64,000 nt of DNA from Marinobacter santoriniensis NKSG1 (GCF_000347775.1 NZ_APAT01000029.1:1-64000), one strand, 5' to 3'; shown: positions 45,338-54,727, counted from the first letter of the stretch. The notes: generated by a model not told the origin, from the sequence alone. Made by a program: numbers and translations.

Positions 45338-46741
45338 TTAGCAGGAGTAGTAGAGATCGAACTCGACCGGATGAGTGGTCATGTTCAGACGTTCAACCTC
45401 GGCACGCTTCAGTTCAATGTACCCAGCGATCATGTCTTCGGTGAACACGCCACCACGGGTCAGGAACTCGTGGTCGTTTTCCAGGCAATCCAGGGCTTCC
45501 TGGAAGGTCTCGGCGACGGTCGGAATGTTCAGGGCTTCTTCCTTCGGCAGGTCGTACAGATCCTTGTCCATGGCATCGCCCGGGTGGATCTTGTTCTGGA
45601 TGCCGTCAAGGCCAGCCATCATCAGTGCCGCGAACGCCAGGTACGGGTTGGCGGACGGATCCGGGAAGCGAACCTCGATACGACGTGCTTTCGGGCTGCT
45701 CACGTACGGAATACGGATTGAGGCAGAGCGGTTACGGGCGGAGTAGGCCAGCATGACCGGTGCTTCAAAGCCGGGTACCAGACGCTTGTAGCTGTTGGTG
45801 GAGCTGTTGGTGAAGGCGTTGATGGTCTTGGCGTGCTTGATGATACCGCCGATGTAGTACAGCGCCATCTCGCTCAGGCCGGCATAGCCGTCACCGGCGA
45901 ACAGGTTCTTGCCGTCCTTGTTCAGGGACATGTGCACGTGCATGCCGGAACCGTTATCGCCAACAACCGGCTTGGGCATGAAGGTAGCGGTCTTGCCGTA
46001 GGCGTGAGCCACGTTGTGGACACAGTACTTGAGGATCTGAACTTCGTCGGCTTTGCGAGTCAGGGTGTTCGCGCCAACGCCGATTTCACACTGGCCGGCA
46101 GTACCAACTTCGTGGTGATGAACCTCGATTTCCAGGCCCATGGATTCCATGGCGGCACACATGGCGCCACGCAGGTCGTGCAGGCTGTCAACCGGCGGAA
46201 CCGGGAAGTATCCGCCTTTAACACCCGGGCGGTGGCCAATGTTGTTGCGGTCGAAGTCTTCGCCGGAAACCCAGGCGGCTTCTTCGGAGTAGATTTCGTA
46301 CATGGAACCCTGCATGTCGGTCTTCCACTTGACGGAATCAAACACGAAGAATTCCGGCTCCGGACCGAACAGGGCGCCATCTGCCATACCAGTGGATTTC
46401 AGATACTCTTCAGCGCGCTTGGCAACGGAGCGGGGATCGCGCTCATAGCCCTGCATGGTGGAAGGCTCCACGATGTCGCAGGTGATGTTGACGGTGGTCT
46501 CTTCGGTGAACGGATCCAGGACGGAGGTTTCGTCGTCCGGCATCAGGATCATGTCGGATTCGTTGATGCCTTTCCAGCCAGCGATGGAGGAGCCGTCGAA
46601 CATTTTACCTTCGGTGAAGAAATCTTCGTCGACTTCAGTCGCGGGCAGGGTGACGTGCTGCTCTTTACCGCGGCTGTCGGTGAAGCGCAGGTCAACCCAT
46701 TTGACTTCGTGTTCTTTGATCAAATCAATTGTCTTGGACAT
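45338..46741 (-). CDS. glnA: Glutamine synthetase type I
   Basis: The 467-residue dodecameric enzyme makes glutamine from glutamate, ammonia and ATP. Signatures include FDGSSIAGWKGINESDM (about 50-67), KPVVGDNGSGMHVHMSL with metal and substrate ligands, and the adenylylation site DKDLYDLPKEE with Tyr at about 396, the target of GlnE. Regulation by sigma54 and NtrC is suggested by upstream elements. Its terminator was split by the transposon. Confidence 0.99.
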   Translation of the reverse strand: MSKTIDLIKEHEVKWVDLRFTDSRGKEQHVTLPATEVDEDFFTEGKMFDGSSIAGWKGINESDMILMPDDETSVLDPFTEETTVNITCDIVEPSTMQGYERDPRSVAKRAEEYLKSTGMADGALFGPEPEFFVFDSVKWKTDMQGSMYEIYSEEAAWVSGEDFDRNNIGHRPGVKGGYFPVPPVDSLHDLRGAMCAAMESMGLEIEVHHHEVGTAGQCEIGVGANTLTRKADEVQILKYCVHNVAHAYGKTATFMPKPVVGDNGSGMHVHMSLNKDGKNLFAGDGYAGLSEMALYYIGGIIKHAKTINAFTNSSTNSYKRLVPGFEAPVMLAYSARNRSASIRIPYVSSPKARRIEVRFPDPSANPYLAFAALMMAGLDGIQNKIHPGDAMDKDLYDLPKEEALNIPTVAETFQEALDCLENDHEFLTRGGVFTEDMIAGYIELKRAEVERLNMTTHPVEFDLYYSC

Positions 46742-46900
46742 TGTGCATGCTCCGTAAGTTATCCCGCTGCGCGGGCCTGTTTCATGTTCGCGATGCCGGA
46801 TCGTTCAGAGAGTCTGAGGTCCGATCATTGTTTTGGGTATCGGAAGCTTATCAGAAGCTCGGATCCGTTACCTGACAATTTGTGCGGCTGCCGGAACCAA

Positions 46901-46916
46901 AGCAAAGCGCTTGCCA
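46901..46916 (-). promoter_or_regulatory. Sigma54 promoter of glnA
   Basis: The minus strand reads TGGCAA-GCGCT-TTGCT, one mismatch from TGGCAC-N5-TTGC. Transcription would start near 46889. Confidence 0.78.
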
Positions 46917-46928
46917 GAATTGGTTCCC

Positions 46929-46945
46929 TGCGCCACAAAGGCGCA
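46929..46945. promoter_or_regulatory. NtrC-like palindrome, promoter-proximal
   Basis: TGCGCC-ACAAA-GGCGCA is a perfect palindrome with the NtrC geometry, differing from GCACC-N5-GGTGC by one symmetrical change in each half. It lies just upstream of the -24 element. Confidence 0.4.
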
Positions 46946-47003
46946 GCCGCGCGGGTTCGGGGCGCTCCGCCAGCTCTTTCCAGGCCAGAAGGCAGCACAT
47001 GAG

Positions 47004-47020
47004 TGCGCTAAAATGGTGCA
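47004..47020. promoter_or_regulatory. NtrC enhancer site upstream of glnA
   Basis: TGCGCT-AAAAT-GGTGCA matches TGCACY-N5-GGTGCA at all but one position. Its centre is about 120 bp upstream of the predicted start, comparable to the E. coli glnA enhancers. Confidence 0.6.
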
Positions 47021-47076
47021 ATATGGAAGTGGTCGCCTTTTTTTGGTGCGCATGAGGTTTTGTGTGCGGCTCATGT

Positions 47077-48138
47077 TCATGAACAGGCCGGTGAAGTATC
47101 GGGCGCATCCTCAATATGGATAATCTGGTTCCGGCCCGTCTGTTTGGCATGGTAGAGGCACTTGTCGGCTTGGCGGATCAGAGCCTGAAGCGAATCACCA
47201 TGCGCGCCATATTCGGCGATACCGCCGCTGACGGTCAACCTGATGGTTTCGCCAGAATGCATCAATGGTGAGCTCTCAATGGTTTCGCGAATTTTTTTAG
47301 CCGCCGCTTTAGCCTGCTTTTCTGAAGTTTCGGTAAGTAGCAGTACAAACTCTTCCCCACCCAATCGTGCTGCCAGGTCAGTTCGGCGAAGGGACTTTTG
47401 CAATATCCGGGAAACATGCTGCAGCGCCTTGTCACCCATCCCATGGCCAAACCGGTCATTCACGGATTTGAAATGATCCAGGTCCAGAATCATTACCGTC
47501 AATGGTGTTCCCTGCCTGAGGCTCCTGCGATTTTCGCGTTCGAAGACATCCGTCAGTCTCACCCGGTTTGCCAGCCCGGTAAGCGGATCGGTCTGGGCCA
47601 GTTTCAGCAGCTTTTTTTCCGACTGTTCCCGTGTGATCTCGTAGATGTGCGAGAAGGCCAGGATGCAAAACGACATGATGCCGATGTTGGCAATCGGAAT
47701 AACGGCCATCAGTTCGGGGTTGTCCCGATTCTTGAGCTAGAAGATCACGGCGGCGATTGACATGAAGGTCGCTGAAATGATCAGTCCCTGTCGGCGCCCG
47801 GTCAGAAGGTGGGCCAGGATCGGAATCAGCAGAACCCAGGCGAAGACCGTGGTCGTGGCGCGAGGGGTGGAGAGGGCGTACATCATGGTGATGAAAAACG
47901 GCAGCAGGTACGCCAGTACCCAGCGTTCAAGGTGTTGGGTTCTGCGCACGGCAACAAAAATGAACGCCGAATACATCGACATTCCGAGCTCTGCAAAGGC
48001 CAGGGGGTGGTTGCCCCGCTGAAGATTCAGAAAGCAGAACAGGATGTCGGACACGAAGGTGAGTCCCAGTAGGGTTCGAAGTACGGCCTTGCGATAGGGC
48101 CTCGCAAGCTGTCTCTGGGATTCCCTGTAGGTGTCCAT
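47077..48138 (-). pseudogene. Membrane diguanylate cyclase gene broken by an amber codon
   Basis: The N-terminal part (from ATG 48138, MDTYRESQRQLARPYRK) has several membrane segments. Its frame stops at TAG (47739-47737) inside the last one (SIAAVIF-stop), then continues in the same frame with LKNRDNPELMAV into a linker and a complete GGDEF domain. That domain has DPLTGLANR, active-site RLGGEEF and an RRTD inhibitory I-site. CAG to TAG is the simplest change. Internal restart at ATG 47709 would give a GGDEF protein with a single membrane segment. Confidence 0.85.
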
Positions 48139-48360
48139 AGCGATCCGTTGAAGTTTTTGGTCTGTCGATGACGGCGGCAGGTCGTTATTAAAGCAGAGTG
48201 TGGGGCCGCAGAGAAGAAATACATATAAATGAGAGGTTAAACCATGTACAATTTCGCACCCCTTATTTGCAGGCTCCAGCCCCGGCAGGCTGGACGCGTA
48301 TTCCGAGCTTTGTGCATTCAAGCCAGAAAAGCTCTTTTCCAATGAAGTGAAATCTTTTTT

Positions 48361-50178
48361 ATGTCCAATGATATCAGCAAGTTAAGAAACGTCGCCATTA
48401 TTGCTCACGTCGACCATGGCAAGACGACCCTCGTTGACCAGCTGCTCCGTCAGTCCGGAACCCTGGATCGCAAAGAGCTTGAAAGCGAACGCGTGATGGA
48501 TTCCAACGACCAGGAGAAGGAGCGGGGCATTACCATCCTGGCCAAGAATACCGCCCTGAAATGGAACGACTACGATATCAATATCGTGGACACGCCGGGA
48601 CACGCGGATTTCGGCGGTGAGGTCGAGCGCGTCATGAGTATGGTCGACAGTGTGCTGCTGGTCGTGGATTCCATTGACGGCCCCATGCCGCAAACCCGAT
48701 TTGTGACCCAGAAAGCCTTCGCAGCGGGTCTTCGGCCGATTGTTGTGGTAAACAAGATTGACCGTCCCGGCGCACGCCCGGACTGGGTCGTGGATCAGGT
48801 TTTTGATCTGTTCGATAACCTTGGTGCCACTGACGAACAGCTGGACTTCCCCATCGTATACGCCAGCGCCCTGAACGGCATTGCCGGTATGGAGCATGAA
48901 AACCTGGACGACAATATGGATGCGGTATTCCAGGCGATTGTGGATCACGTTCCCGCGCCCGCAGTGGATATGGACGGCCCTTTCCAGATGCAGATCTCCC
49001 AGCTGGACTACAACAGCTTCCTGGGCGTAATTGGTATCGGGCGAATCATGCGTGGTGCTGTGCGTACCAATACTCCGGTAGTGGCCATCGGTTCCGATGG
49101 CAAGAAGCGTAATGGTCGTATTCTGAAGATCATGGGGCATTCCGGTCTTCAGCGGGTTGAAGTCGATGAAGCGCAGGCGGGCGACATTGTCTGTGTCAGC
49201 GGTCTGGATCCGCTCTTCATTTCCGATACGTTGTGTGATCCGAACAATGTGGAAACTCTGCCGGCACTGACCGTTGACGAGCCAACCGTTTCCATGACAT
49301 TCCAGGTGAACGACTCTCCGTTCGCCGGTAAAGAAGGAAAGTACGTCACCAGCCGCAATATCAAGGAACGCCTCGAAAAAGAGCTTCTTCACAACGTGGC
49401 GCTGCGGGTGGAAGAAGGTGATTCTGCCGATAAGTTCAAGGTATCCGGCCGTGGTGAGCTGCACCTGTCGGTTCTGATCGAGAACATGCGTCGGGAGAAC
49501 TTTGAGCTGGCTGTGGGCCGTCCGGAAGTGGTTATCCGCGAGATTGACGGCGTCAAGCAGGAGCCGTACGAGAATGTGATCGTGGATATCGAGGAACAGC
49601 ACCAGGGACCGGTGATGGAGCAGCTCGGTCTGCGCAAGGGCGAGATGACCAACATGATTCCGGATGGTAAGGGTCGCATGCGTGTGGAATACCTCATTCC
49701 GGCCCGTGGCCTGATCGGTTTCCGTAATGCTTTTCTGACCATGACGTCCGGTACCGGCATTCTGACTTCCACGTTCAGTCACTATGGACCGATCAAGGAA
49801 GGTGCCATGGGTGGCCGCCAGAACGGTGTGTTGATCTCGATGGCCAAAGGTACCGCGATGACCTATTCGCTGGAAACCCTGCAAAGTCGCGGCAAGCTGT
49901 TCCTGGCCCCGGGGGACGAGATCTATGAAGGGCAGTTGTGCGGTATTCACAGTCGTGATAACGACATCGTGATCAACCCCACCAAGGCCAAGAAGCTGGA
50001 CAATATGCGTGCTTCCGGCAAGGACGAAGTGATTGGCCTGGTGCCGCCCATCAAGCATACCCTGGAGCAGGCGCTGGAATTCATTGACGATGACGAGCTG
50101 GTGGAAGTGACCCCCAAATCGATCCGTTTGCGGAAGAAGTTGCTGACCGAGAACGAGCGTAAGCGCGCCAAGAAGTAA
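48361..50178 (+). CDS. typA: Translational GTPase TypA/BipA
   Basis: A 605-residue EF-G-like GTPase active in stress adaptation and 50S assembly. G motifs are AHVDHGKTTLVDQLL (G1), the RGITILAKN switch region, DTPGHADFGGEV (G3) and NKIDRPGA (G4). The C-terminal domain ends in a lysine-rich tail. Length and domain order are standard; a terminator follows. Confidence 0.98.
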   Translation: MSNDISKLRNVAIIAHVDHGKTTLVDQLLRQSGTLDRKELESERVMDSNDQEKERGITILAKNTALKWNDYDINIVDTPGHADFGGEVERVMSMVDSVLLVVDSIDGPMPQTRFVTQKAFAAGLRPIVVVNKIDRPGARPDWVVDQVFDLFDNLGATDEQLDFPIVYASALNGIAGMEHENLDDNMDAVFQAIVDHVPAPAVDMDGPFQMQISQLDYNSFLGVIGIGRIMRGAVRTNTPVVAIGSDGKKRNGRILKIMGHSGLQRVEVDEAQAGDIVCVSGLDPLFISDTLCDPNNVETLPALTVDEPTVSMTFQVNDSPFAGKEGKYVTSRNIKERLEKELLHNVALRVEEGDSADKFKVSGRGELHLSVLIENMRRENFELAVGRPEVVIREIDGVKQEPYENVIVDIEEQHQGPVMEQLGLRKGEMTNMIPDGKGRMRVEYLIPARGLIGFRNAFLTMTSGTGILTSTFSHYGPIKEGAMGGRQNGVLISMAKGTAMTYSLETLQSRGKLFLAPGDEIYEGQLCGIHSRDNDIVINPTKAKKLDNMRASGKDEVIGLVPPIKHTLEQALEFIDDDELVEVTPKSIRLRKKLLTENERKRAKK

Positions 50179-50194
50179 GCGTTTGCGATCACCC

Positions 50195-50229
50195 AAAAGG
50201 GCAGATGAGATTTTCATCTGCCCTTTTTT
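50195..50229 (+). terminator. Intrinsic terminator after typA
   Basis: AAAAGGGCAGATGA and TCATCTGCCCTTTT form a long stem with a short loop, followed by further Ts. Confidence 0.92.
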
Positions 50230-50313
50230 ATTTTTCCCGATCCGGCGGAGAACTTTCTTCTCATCCGATGTTCAGCCAAACTCCGGTAAAGTCTTTGCGC
50301 CGGAGTACCGCCC

Positions 50314-51276
50314 ATGCTCAACCTCTACCCTGAAATCCAGCCAAATGCCCAGCATCGACTGGCCGTCGATCCTCCTCATGAACTCTATGTCGAGGAAAGT
50401 GGTAATCCCGACGGGATTCCGGTCATCGTTGTGCATGGCGGGCCGGGGGGAGGTTGTGAAGATTATCACCGGCGTTTTTTCGACGCGGAGCGGTTTCGCA
50501 TCATTCTGGTCGACCAGCGTGGTGCCGGCCGTTCGACGCCTCTGGCCGAGCTGGAGGGTAACAGTACCGATAAGCTGGTTGAGGACCTGGAGGCCGTCCG
50601 TCAGTTTCTAGGAATTGACCGATGGATGCTTTTCGGTGGCAGTTGGGGGTCGACGCTCAGCCTCGTCTACGCTCAGACCCATCCGGAGAGAGTGCTTGGC
50701 CTGGTATTGAGAGGTATATTCCTGTGTCGGCCCCGGGATATCCACTGGTTTTATCAGGAAGGTGCCAGCCGGGTCTTTCCGGATTACTGGGAAGACTATA
50801 TGGCCCCGATCCCGCCGGAGGAGCGGAGCGAGATGGTGTCCGCCTACTATCGACGGCTGACCAGCAGCAACGAGCTGGAGCAGATCCAGGCGGCCAAGGC
50901 CTGGTCTATCTGGGAGGGCCGTTGTGCGACCCTGCATCCGAATCCGAGAGTCGTGGAACATTTCGGGCATCCCCACGTCGCGATCGCCCTGGCGAGAATC
51001 GAATGCCACTATTTTATGAACAATGCCTTTCTGGAGCCGGATCAAATTGTCCGGGATGCCCGCAAACTGGCCGACATCCCGGGGGTTATTGTTCACGGTC
51101 GATACGATATGGTCTGTCCTCTGGATAATGCTCTGGCGCTGAGCAAGGCCTGGCCAGAGGCGGAGCTTCGTATTATTCGCGAGGCCGGCCATTCAGCGTC
51201 GGAGCCGGCCATCGTGGATGCGCTGATCCGTGGGGTTGAGGAGGTAGCAGCGCGGTCGGAGTGGCACGCAGATTAA
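50314..51276 (+). CDS. pip: Proline iminopeptidase
   Basis: A 320-residue alpha/beta hydrolase that removes N-terminal proline from peptides. The oxyanion region HGGPGGGC, the nucleophile elbow GGSWGSTL (Ser about 111), the acid region GRYDMVCP and the late His (EAGHSASEP) are all visible. It matches the S33 family in length. Confidence 0.95.
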   Translation: MLNLYPEIQPNAQHRLAVDPPHELYVEESGNPDGIPVIVVHGGPGGGCEDYHRRFFDAERFRIILVDQRGAGRSTPLAELEGNSTDKLVEDLEAVRQFLGIDRWMLFGGSWGSTLSLVYAQTHPERVLGLVLRGIFLCRPRDIHWFYQEGASRVFPDYWEDYMAPIPPEERSEMVSAYYRRLTSSNELEQIQAAKAWSIWEGRCATLHPNPRVVEHFGHPHVAIALARIECHYFMNNAFLEPDQIVRDARKLADIPGVIVHGRYDMVCPLDNALALSKAWPEAELRIIREAGHSASEPAIVDALIRGVEEVAARSEWHAD

Positions 51277-51360
51277 AGTGGCCCGGGATGGGTTGCGGTT
51301 AATGACTGGCCCCTATAAACTTTCGCGCGTTTATTACTCGAGCCGGTTTGCAGGAAGCGA

Positions 51361-51819
51361 ATGAAGGGGCTGATCCAGAGAGTATCGAAAGCCAGTGTCA
51401 CTGTTGACGGCGCGGAGATTGGCGCCATCCAGCGTGGTGTCCTTCTGTTGCTTGGCGTCGAGCAGGGAGACAATGCCCGGTGTGCCGAAGAGCTGTGCCG
51501 GAAAATCCTTTCCTACCGTATCTTTCCTGATGACCAGGGCCGGATGAACCGAAGTCTTCTGGACATTGAAGGCGAATTGCTGGTGGTTCCTCAATTCACT
51601 CTGGCTGCCGATACCCGTTCCGGCACCCGCCCTGGTTTTTCATACGCCGCCAAACCGGAGCTCGCCAATACCCTTTTCCTGGACTTTGTCGAATACGCCA
51701 AGGGCTCGATGGATATGAGCCGGGTGGCTGCGGGGCGTTTCGGTGCGGATATGAAAGTAGCGCTGATTAACGATGGCCCTGTTACCTTTCTTCTGGAGGT
51801 GTCCGGCACAGAGGTCTGA
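51361..51819 (+). CDS. dtd: D-aminoacyl-tRNA deacylase
   Basis: The 152-residue Dtd hydrolyses D-aminoacyl-tRNAs and glycyl-tRNA(Ala). The two family motifs are present: PQFTLAAD (about residue 77) and NDGPVTF (about 137), which form the chiral proofreading site at the dimer interface. The ATG follows GCAGGAAGCG. The pip-dtd pairing suggests one operon. Confidence 0.97.
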   Translation: MKGLIQRVSKASVTVDGAEIGAIQRGVLLLLGVEQGDNARCAEELCRKILSYRIFPDDQGRMNRSLLDIEGELLVVPQFTLAADTRSGTRPGFSYAAKPELANTLFLDFVEYAKGSMDMSRVAAGRFGADMKVALINDGPVTFLLEVSGTEV

Positions 51820-52003
51820 GCTTTCCTGCACTTAAATCAGGCGTGCACATTCGACATGCTGCACTTTGGTGCGTGAGATTCCGGGCTCTGGCGGTCTACC
51901 CTGGATGCCACGGGAATGGTTTTTCTGTAATTGACTGATACCAAAGAAAAATTAAGAGGCTGGCCTCATACTTGTAATGAGAGGTTCGTCAAAGCGCTTG
52001 AAA

Positions 52004-52030
52004 TGAAACGCTATAAAAGATTGCGTTTCA
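52004..52030. repeat. Inverted repeat upstream of porin 1
   Basis: TGAAACGC (52004-52011) and GCGTTTCA (52023-52030) are perfect inverted copies 11 nt apart. It could be an operator or a small RNA hairpin; no T-run follows. Confidence 0.4.
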
Positions 52031-52194
52031 GGTGCCAATCAGGCTAAAAAGGCGCGGTTTAAAATTTGCAAAATCGGTGTCTTTGTATTAAAACAGATTC
52101 ATCATGCAAGGCTTTAAGAAGGCCTTGTAAGTGATTGAACTATAAAGATCTGCCGAGGCGTAGATTTTTCAGAAAAATAAGAAAAGTTATCGAA

Positions 52195-52212
52195 CTGTCA
52201 CAAAAATGACAT
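52195..52212 (+). promoter_or_regulatory. Pho-box-like site upstream of porin 1
   Basis: CTGTCAC-AAAA-ATGACAT resembles two 7-bp PhoB repeats spaced by four As; the first repeat is perfect and the second has 5 of 7 bases. A CAGAAT -10-like hexamer starts 11 nt later, the spacing expected for PhoB promoters. It can equally be read as a TGTCA-N6-TGACA palindrome for another regulator. Confidence 0.35.
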
Positions 52213-52319
52213 GCAGATAATGCAGAATCCGGCTCATCCAGCCTGGCTGGTGACGCCCTAGAAATCGGGATTAGAACCCGTCGCTAAAACCTGAGTTAAC
52301 TCAAAAAGGAAGACGCAAC

Positions 52320-53345
52320 ATGAAAAAAACGCTCATCGCATCTGCTATTGCAGCGGCCACTTTCTCTGGCGCAGCGCTGGCTGCCGACGACTCATCCATG
52401 CTGTCCGCCTCCGAGCTGGCTGCCAAGATGGATTCCATGCCGACTGTTTACGGAAACATCCAGTACGCGCTGGTCTACGACAATGTTGACGGCGGCGACT
52501 CCAGCATCGATCACCGCGACAATGGAAGCACCATCGGCTTCAAGCACTCCCACGAAATTGCTCCGGGCATTGAAGGTTTCTTCAAGGCCGAGATGGAATT
52601 CACCGCTGACCAGAAGGGTGGCGGCAATGGTCTGACCGATCTGGACGAAGCCTACATCGGTGTGAAAGGCGACAAGTTCGGTAAGGTCTGGGTCGGTTCT
52701 GACGATTCAACTTACGAGCGCGCCATTGATAGCATCGCCAACTTCTATGAAGCGGCTGACCTGAGCATCGGTGGCAGCTATGACACTGGTGAAGGTGACC
52801 AGATTCAATACGAAACTCCGAGCTTTGGTGGCCTGAAGCTGGGTGCATCTCTTCAGATCAATGGCGACAAGAACGGTGGATCTAAATCCTATCCTTACCA
52901 GCTGGCGGCTATCTACTCTGTAGACGCTCTGGAAATCGCTTTCGCGATGGATTCTAACGACGTTCGCAAAGATCTTGACCCAGACACCGCTGGCGTTCAG
53001 TCCAACAACGAAAACACCTACGGCCTGCGTGGTACTTACACCATGGGCGATCTGGCTTTCACAGGTGAATATCAGACTCGTAAAGACGTTGGCGATCTGT
53101 ACGGCGTACAAGGCGTCTACACCATGGGCGCGAACCAGTTTGCTCTGTCTTACGAGCTGGCTGTTGCTGATGATGCCAACGATACCGAGAAGAGCACTGT
53201 CACCGCTCAGGCTCTTCACAACCTGTCCGACAACATGTATGTCTACGTTGAAGGCTACCTTGGTGGCGGCGACGACGGCGTATACGGTGTTGCCAACAAG
53301 AGCCAAGAGACTGTTGGCGTCGTAGGCGCTGTTTACTACTTCTGA
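52320..53345 (+). CDS. Outer-membrane porin 1
   Basis: A 341-residue general porin. Its signal peptide MKKTLIASAIAAATFSGAALA is cut before ADDSS. The mature part shows alternating beta strands with YGNIQYALVYDNVDGG, GFKHSHEIAPGIEGFFKAEM and WVGSDDSTYERAIDS, and ends in the outer-membrane insertion signal VYYF. Substrate selectivity is unknown. It is about two-thirds similar to the porin encoded next door. Confidence 0.9.
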   Translation: MKKTLIASAIAAATFSGAALAADDSSMLSASELAAKMDSMPTVYGNIQYALVYDNVDGGDSSIDHRDNGSTIGFKHSHEIAPGIEGFFKAEMEFTADQKGGGNGLTDLDEAYIGVKGDKFGKVWVGSDDSTYERAIDSIANFYEAADLSIGGSYDTGEGDQIQYETPSFGGLKLGASLQINGDKNGGSKSYPYQLAAIYSVDALEIAFAMDSNDVRKDLDPDTAGVQSNNENTYGLRGTYTMGDLAFTGEYQTRKDVGDLYGVQGVYTMGANQFALSYELAVADDANDTEKSTVTAQALHNLSDNMYVYVEGYLGGGDDGVYGVANKSQETVGVVGAVYYF

Positions 53346-53386
53346 TCCGCTGATTCTCTGAACAGCTAGTCAAAGTGGTACCAGAA

Positions 53387-53420
53387 AAACCGGTGACTTT
53401 TGGGTCACCGGTTTTTTTTA
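53387..53420 (+). terminator. Intrinsic terminator after porin 1
   Basis: AAACCGGTGAC and GTCACCGGTTT form an 11-bp stem followed by a long T-run. The stem sequence is nearly repeated after porin 2. Confidence 0.92.
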
Positions 53421-53481
53421 TGTTCTCCCGGTTACTACCGGTTCGGATTGCAGGGCTCTGCTTGAGTGCGTTCGGATAATG

Positions 53482-53487
53482 TAGAAT
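53482..53487 (+). promoter_or_regulatory. -10-like element before porin 2
   Basis: TAGAAT is preceded by GATAATG, and the stretch GATAATGyAGAATC is shared with the porin 1 promoter region (52215-52229). No Pho-box-like repeat precedes it here. Confidence 0.35.
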
Positions 53488-53585
53488 CTTGATCATCGTG
53501 CTTTTCTAACACTGATTATCGCGTCAGAGTCGGGGTTGGAACGCGTTGCTAAAACCTGAGTAAATGCCAATAAGGAACACTCAAT

Positions 53586-54626
53586 ATGAAAAAAGCGCTC
53601 ATCACAACGGCTATCTCCGCCGCAACCTTCTCTTGTGCAGTATTGGCCGCTGACGACTCCTCCATGTTGTCCGCCTCCGAGCTGTCGGCCCGGATAGATT
53701 CCATGCCGGAAATCTACGGTAACATCCAGCTCGCCGTGGTCCATGACAACTACGACAATGGCCCTTCCACTCTGGATTTTGCTGATAACGGTTCCACCAT
53801 TGGTTTCAAGCACGATCACGAGATCGCGCCGGGTGTCGTAGGCTTCTTGAAGGCGGAGATGGAGTTCAGTGCTGATCAGAAAGGTGGCGGTCAGGGCCTG
53901 ACTGACCTGGACGAGGCCTACATCGGTGTGAAAGGCGACCGGTTCGGAAAAATCTGGGTCGGTTCTGACGATTCCACCTACGAAACCGCCATCGATGAGA
54001 TCTACAATCACTACGAATACGGTACCGGTGTCGGTGGTAGCTACGACACTGGCGAAGGTGATCTCGTTCAGTACCAGTCCCCATCCTGGGGTGGCCTGAA
54101 AGTCGGTGCGGCGGTTCAGGTCAATGGCGACAGCAAAGCCGGCAGCAAGTCCTATCCGTATCAGCTGGCAGCCATGTACGAAATGGATGGTCTGGAGCTG
54201 GCGCTGGCGATGGACTCCAATGACGGTAACTCCTCTTACTCCAGCTCTAAAGCAGGCTCTGACCCCAACAACGAAAACACCTACGGTCTGCGGGCCAGTT
54301 ACAACCTGGACAATCTGCGTGTGACCGGTGAGTACCAGACTCGCAAGGACGTGTCCGACGTCTACGGCGTGATGGGAATCTACACCATGGGCGCCAACAC
54401 CTTCTCTGCCTCCTACCAGCTCGAAGACTTCGACACGCCCGATAATCTCAAGAGCGACGTCTGGGCTCTCCAGGCGCTGCATAACCTGTCCGACAACATG
54501 TACGTCTGGATAGAGGGCTACATGTACAGTGGCGATAAGGTGTACAAATACACGAATGTGCAGGGTAACGACGCCTACACTGATCGTCGTTCCATTGCCG
54601 CCGTTGGTGCTGTCTACTACTTCTGA
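53586..54626 (+). CDS. Outer-membrane porin 2
   Basis: A 346-residue porin with signal peptide MKKALITTAISAATFSCAVLA before ADDSS, and a C-terminal VYYF signal. It closely parallels porin 1 along its length, with differences clustered in putative loops (for example an SSYSSSKAGSDPNN segment). The leader, including GCTAAAACCTGAGT, and the terminator are also shared, so the duplication covered the whole transcription unit. Confidence 0.9.
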   Translation: MKKALITTAISAATFSCAVLAADDSSMLSASELSARIDSMPEIYGNIQLAVVHDNYDNGPSTLDFADNGSTIGFKHDHEIAPGVVGFLKAEMEFSADQKGGGQGLTDLDEAYIGVKGDRFGKIWVGSDDSTYETAIDEIYNHYEYGTGVGGSYDTGEGDLVQYQSPSWGGLKVGAAVQVNGDSKAGSKSYPYQLAAMYEMDGLELALAMDSNDGNSSYSSSKAGSDPNNENTYGLRASYNLDNLRVTGEYQTRKDVSDVYGVMGIYTMGANTFSASYQLEDFDTPDNLKSDVWALQALHNLSDNMYVWIEGYMYSGDKVYKYTNVQGNDAYTDRRSIAAVGAVYYF

Positions 54627-54660
54627 TCCCCTGAACAGTTGATCAGGGCAGTGCCAGAAG

Positions 54661-54691
54661 AACCGGTGACTTTCGGGTCGCCGGTTTTTTT
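54661..54691 (+). terminator. Intrinsic terminator after porin 2
   Basis: AACCGGTGAC pairs with GTCGCCGGTT (one G-U pair or mismatch) and is followed by seven Ts. It is a copy of the porin 1 terminator. Confidence 0.9.
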
Positions 54692-54727
54692 ATGTATTCT
54701 CAGATAAATATCTCAGGAGAAGGCAGT

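Larger units (their letters stand above)
46742..47076. other. glnA leader and regulatory region
   Basis: No gene was found. It holds a near-consensus sigma54 promoter, two NtrC-like sites and a leader of about 150 nt before glnA. GC-rich inverted repeats (for example CCCGCTGCGCGGG near 46762) may fold in the leader. Confidence 0.7.
51820..52319. other. 500-bp AT-rich control region upstream of porin 1
   Basis: No gene was found. It contains a 8-bp inverted repeat TGAAACGC/GCGTTTCA (52004-52030), a second short repeat AAGGC...GCCTT (about 52110-52128), a Pho-box-like sequence and a leader shared with porin 2. The base composition is clearly more AT-rich than its neighbours. Confidence 0.7.

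Noticed and set aside
45833..47002. A 389-codon open frame antisense to glnA
   Set aside because: It is a shadow of glnA and runs over the glnA regulatory region.
48382..50217. A 611-codon open frame antisense to typA
   Set aside because: It mirrors the typA codons in a GC-rich gene and shows no known motifs. typA is unmistakable on the other strand.
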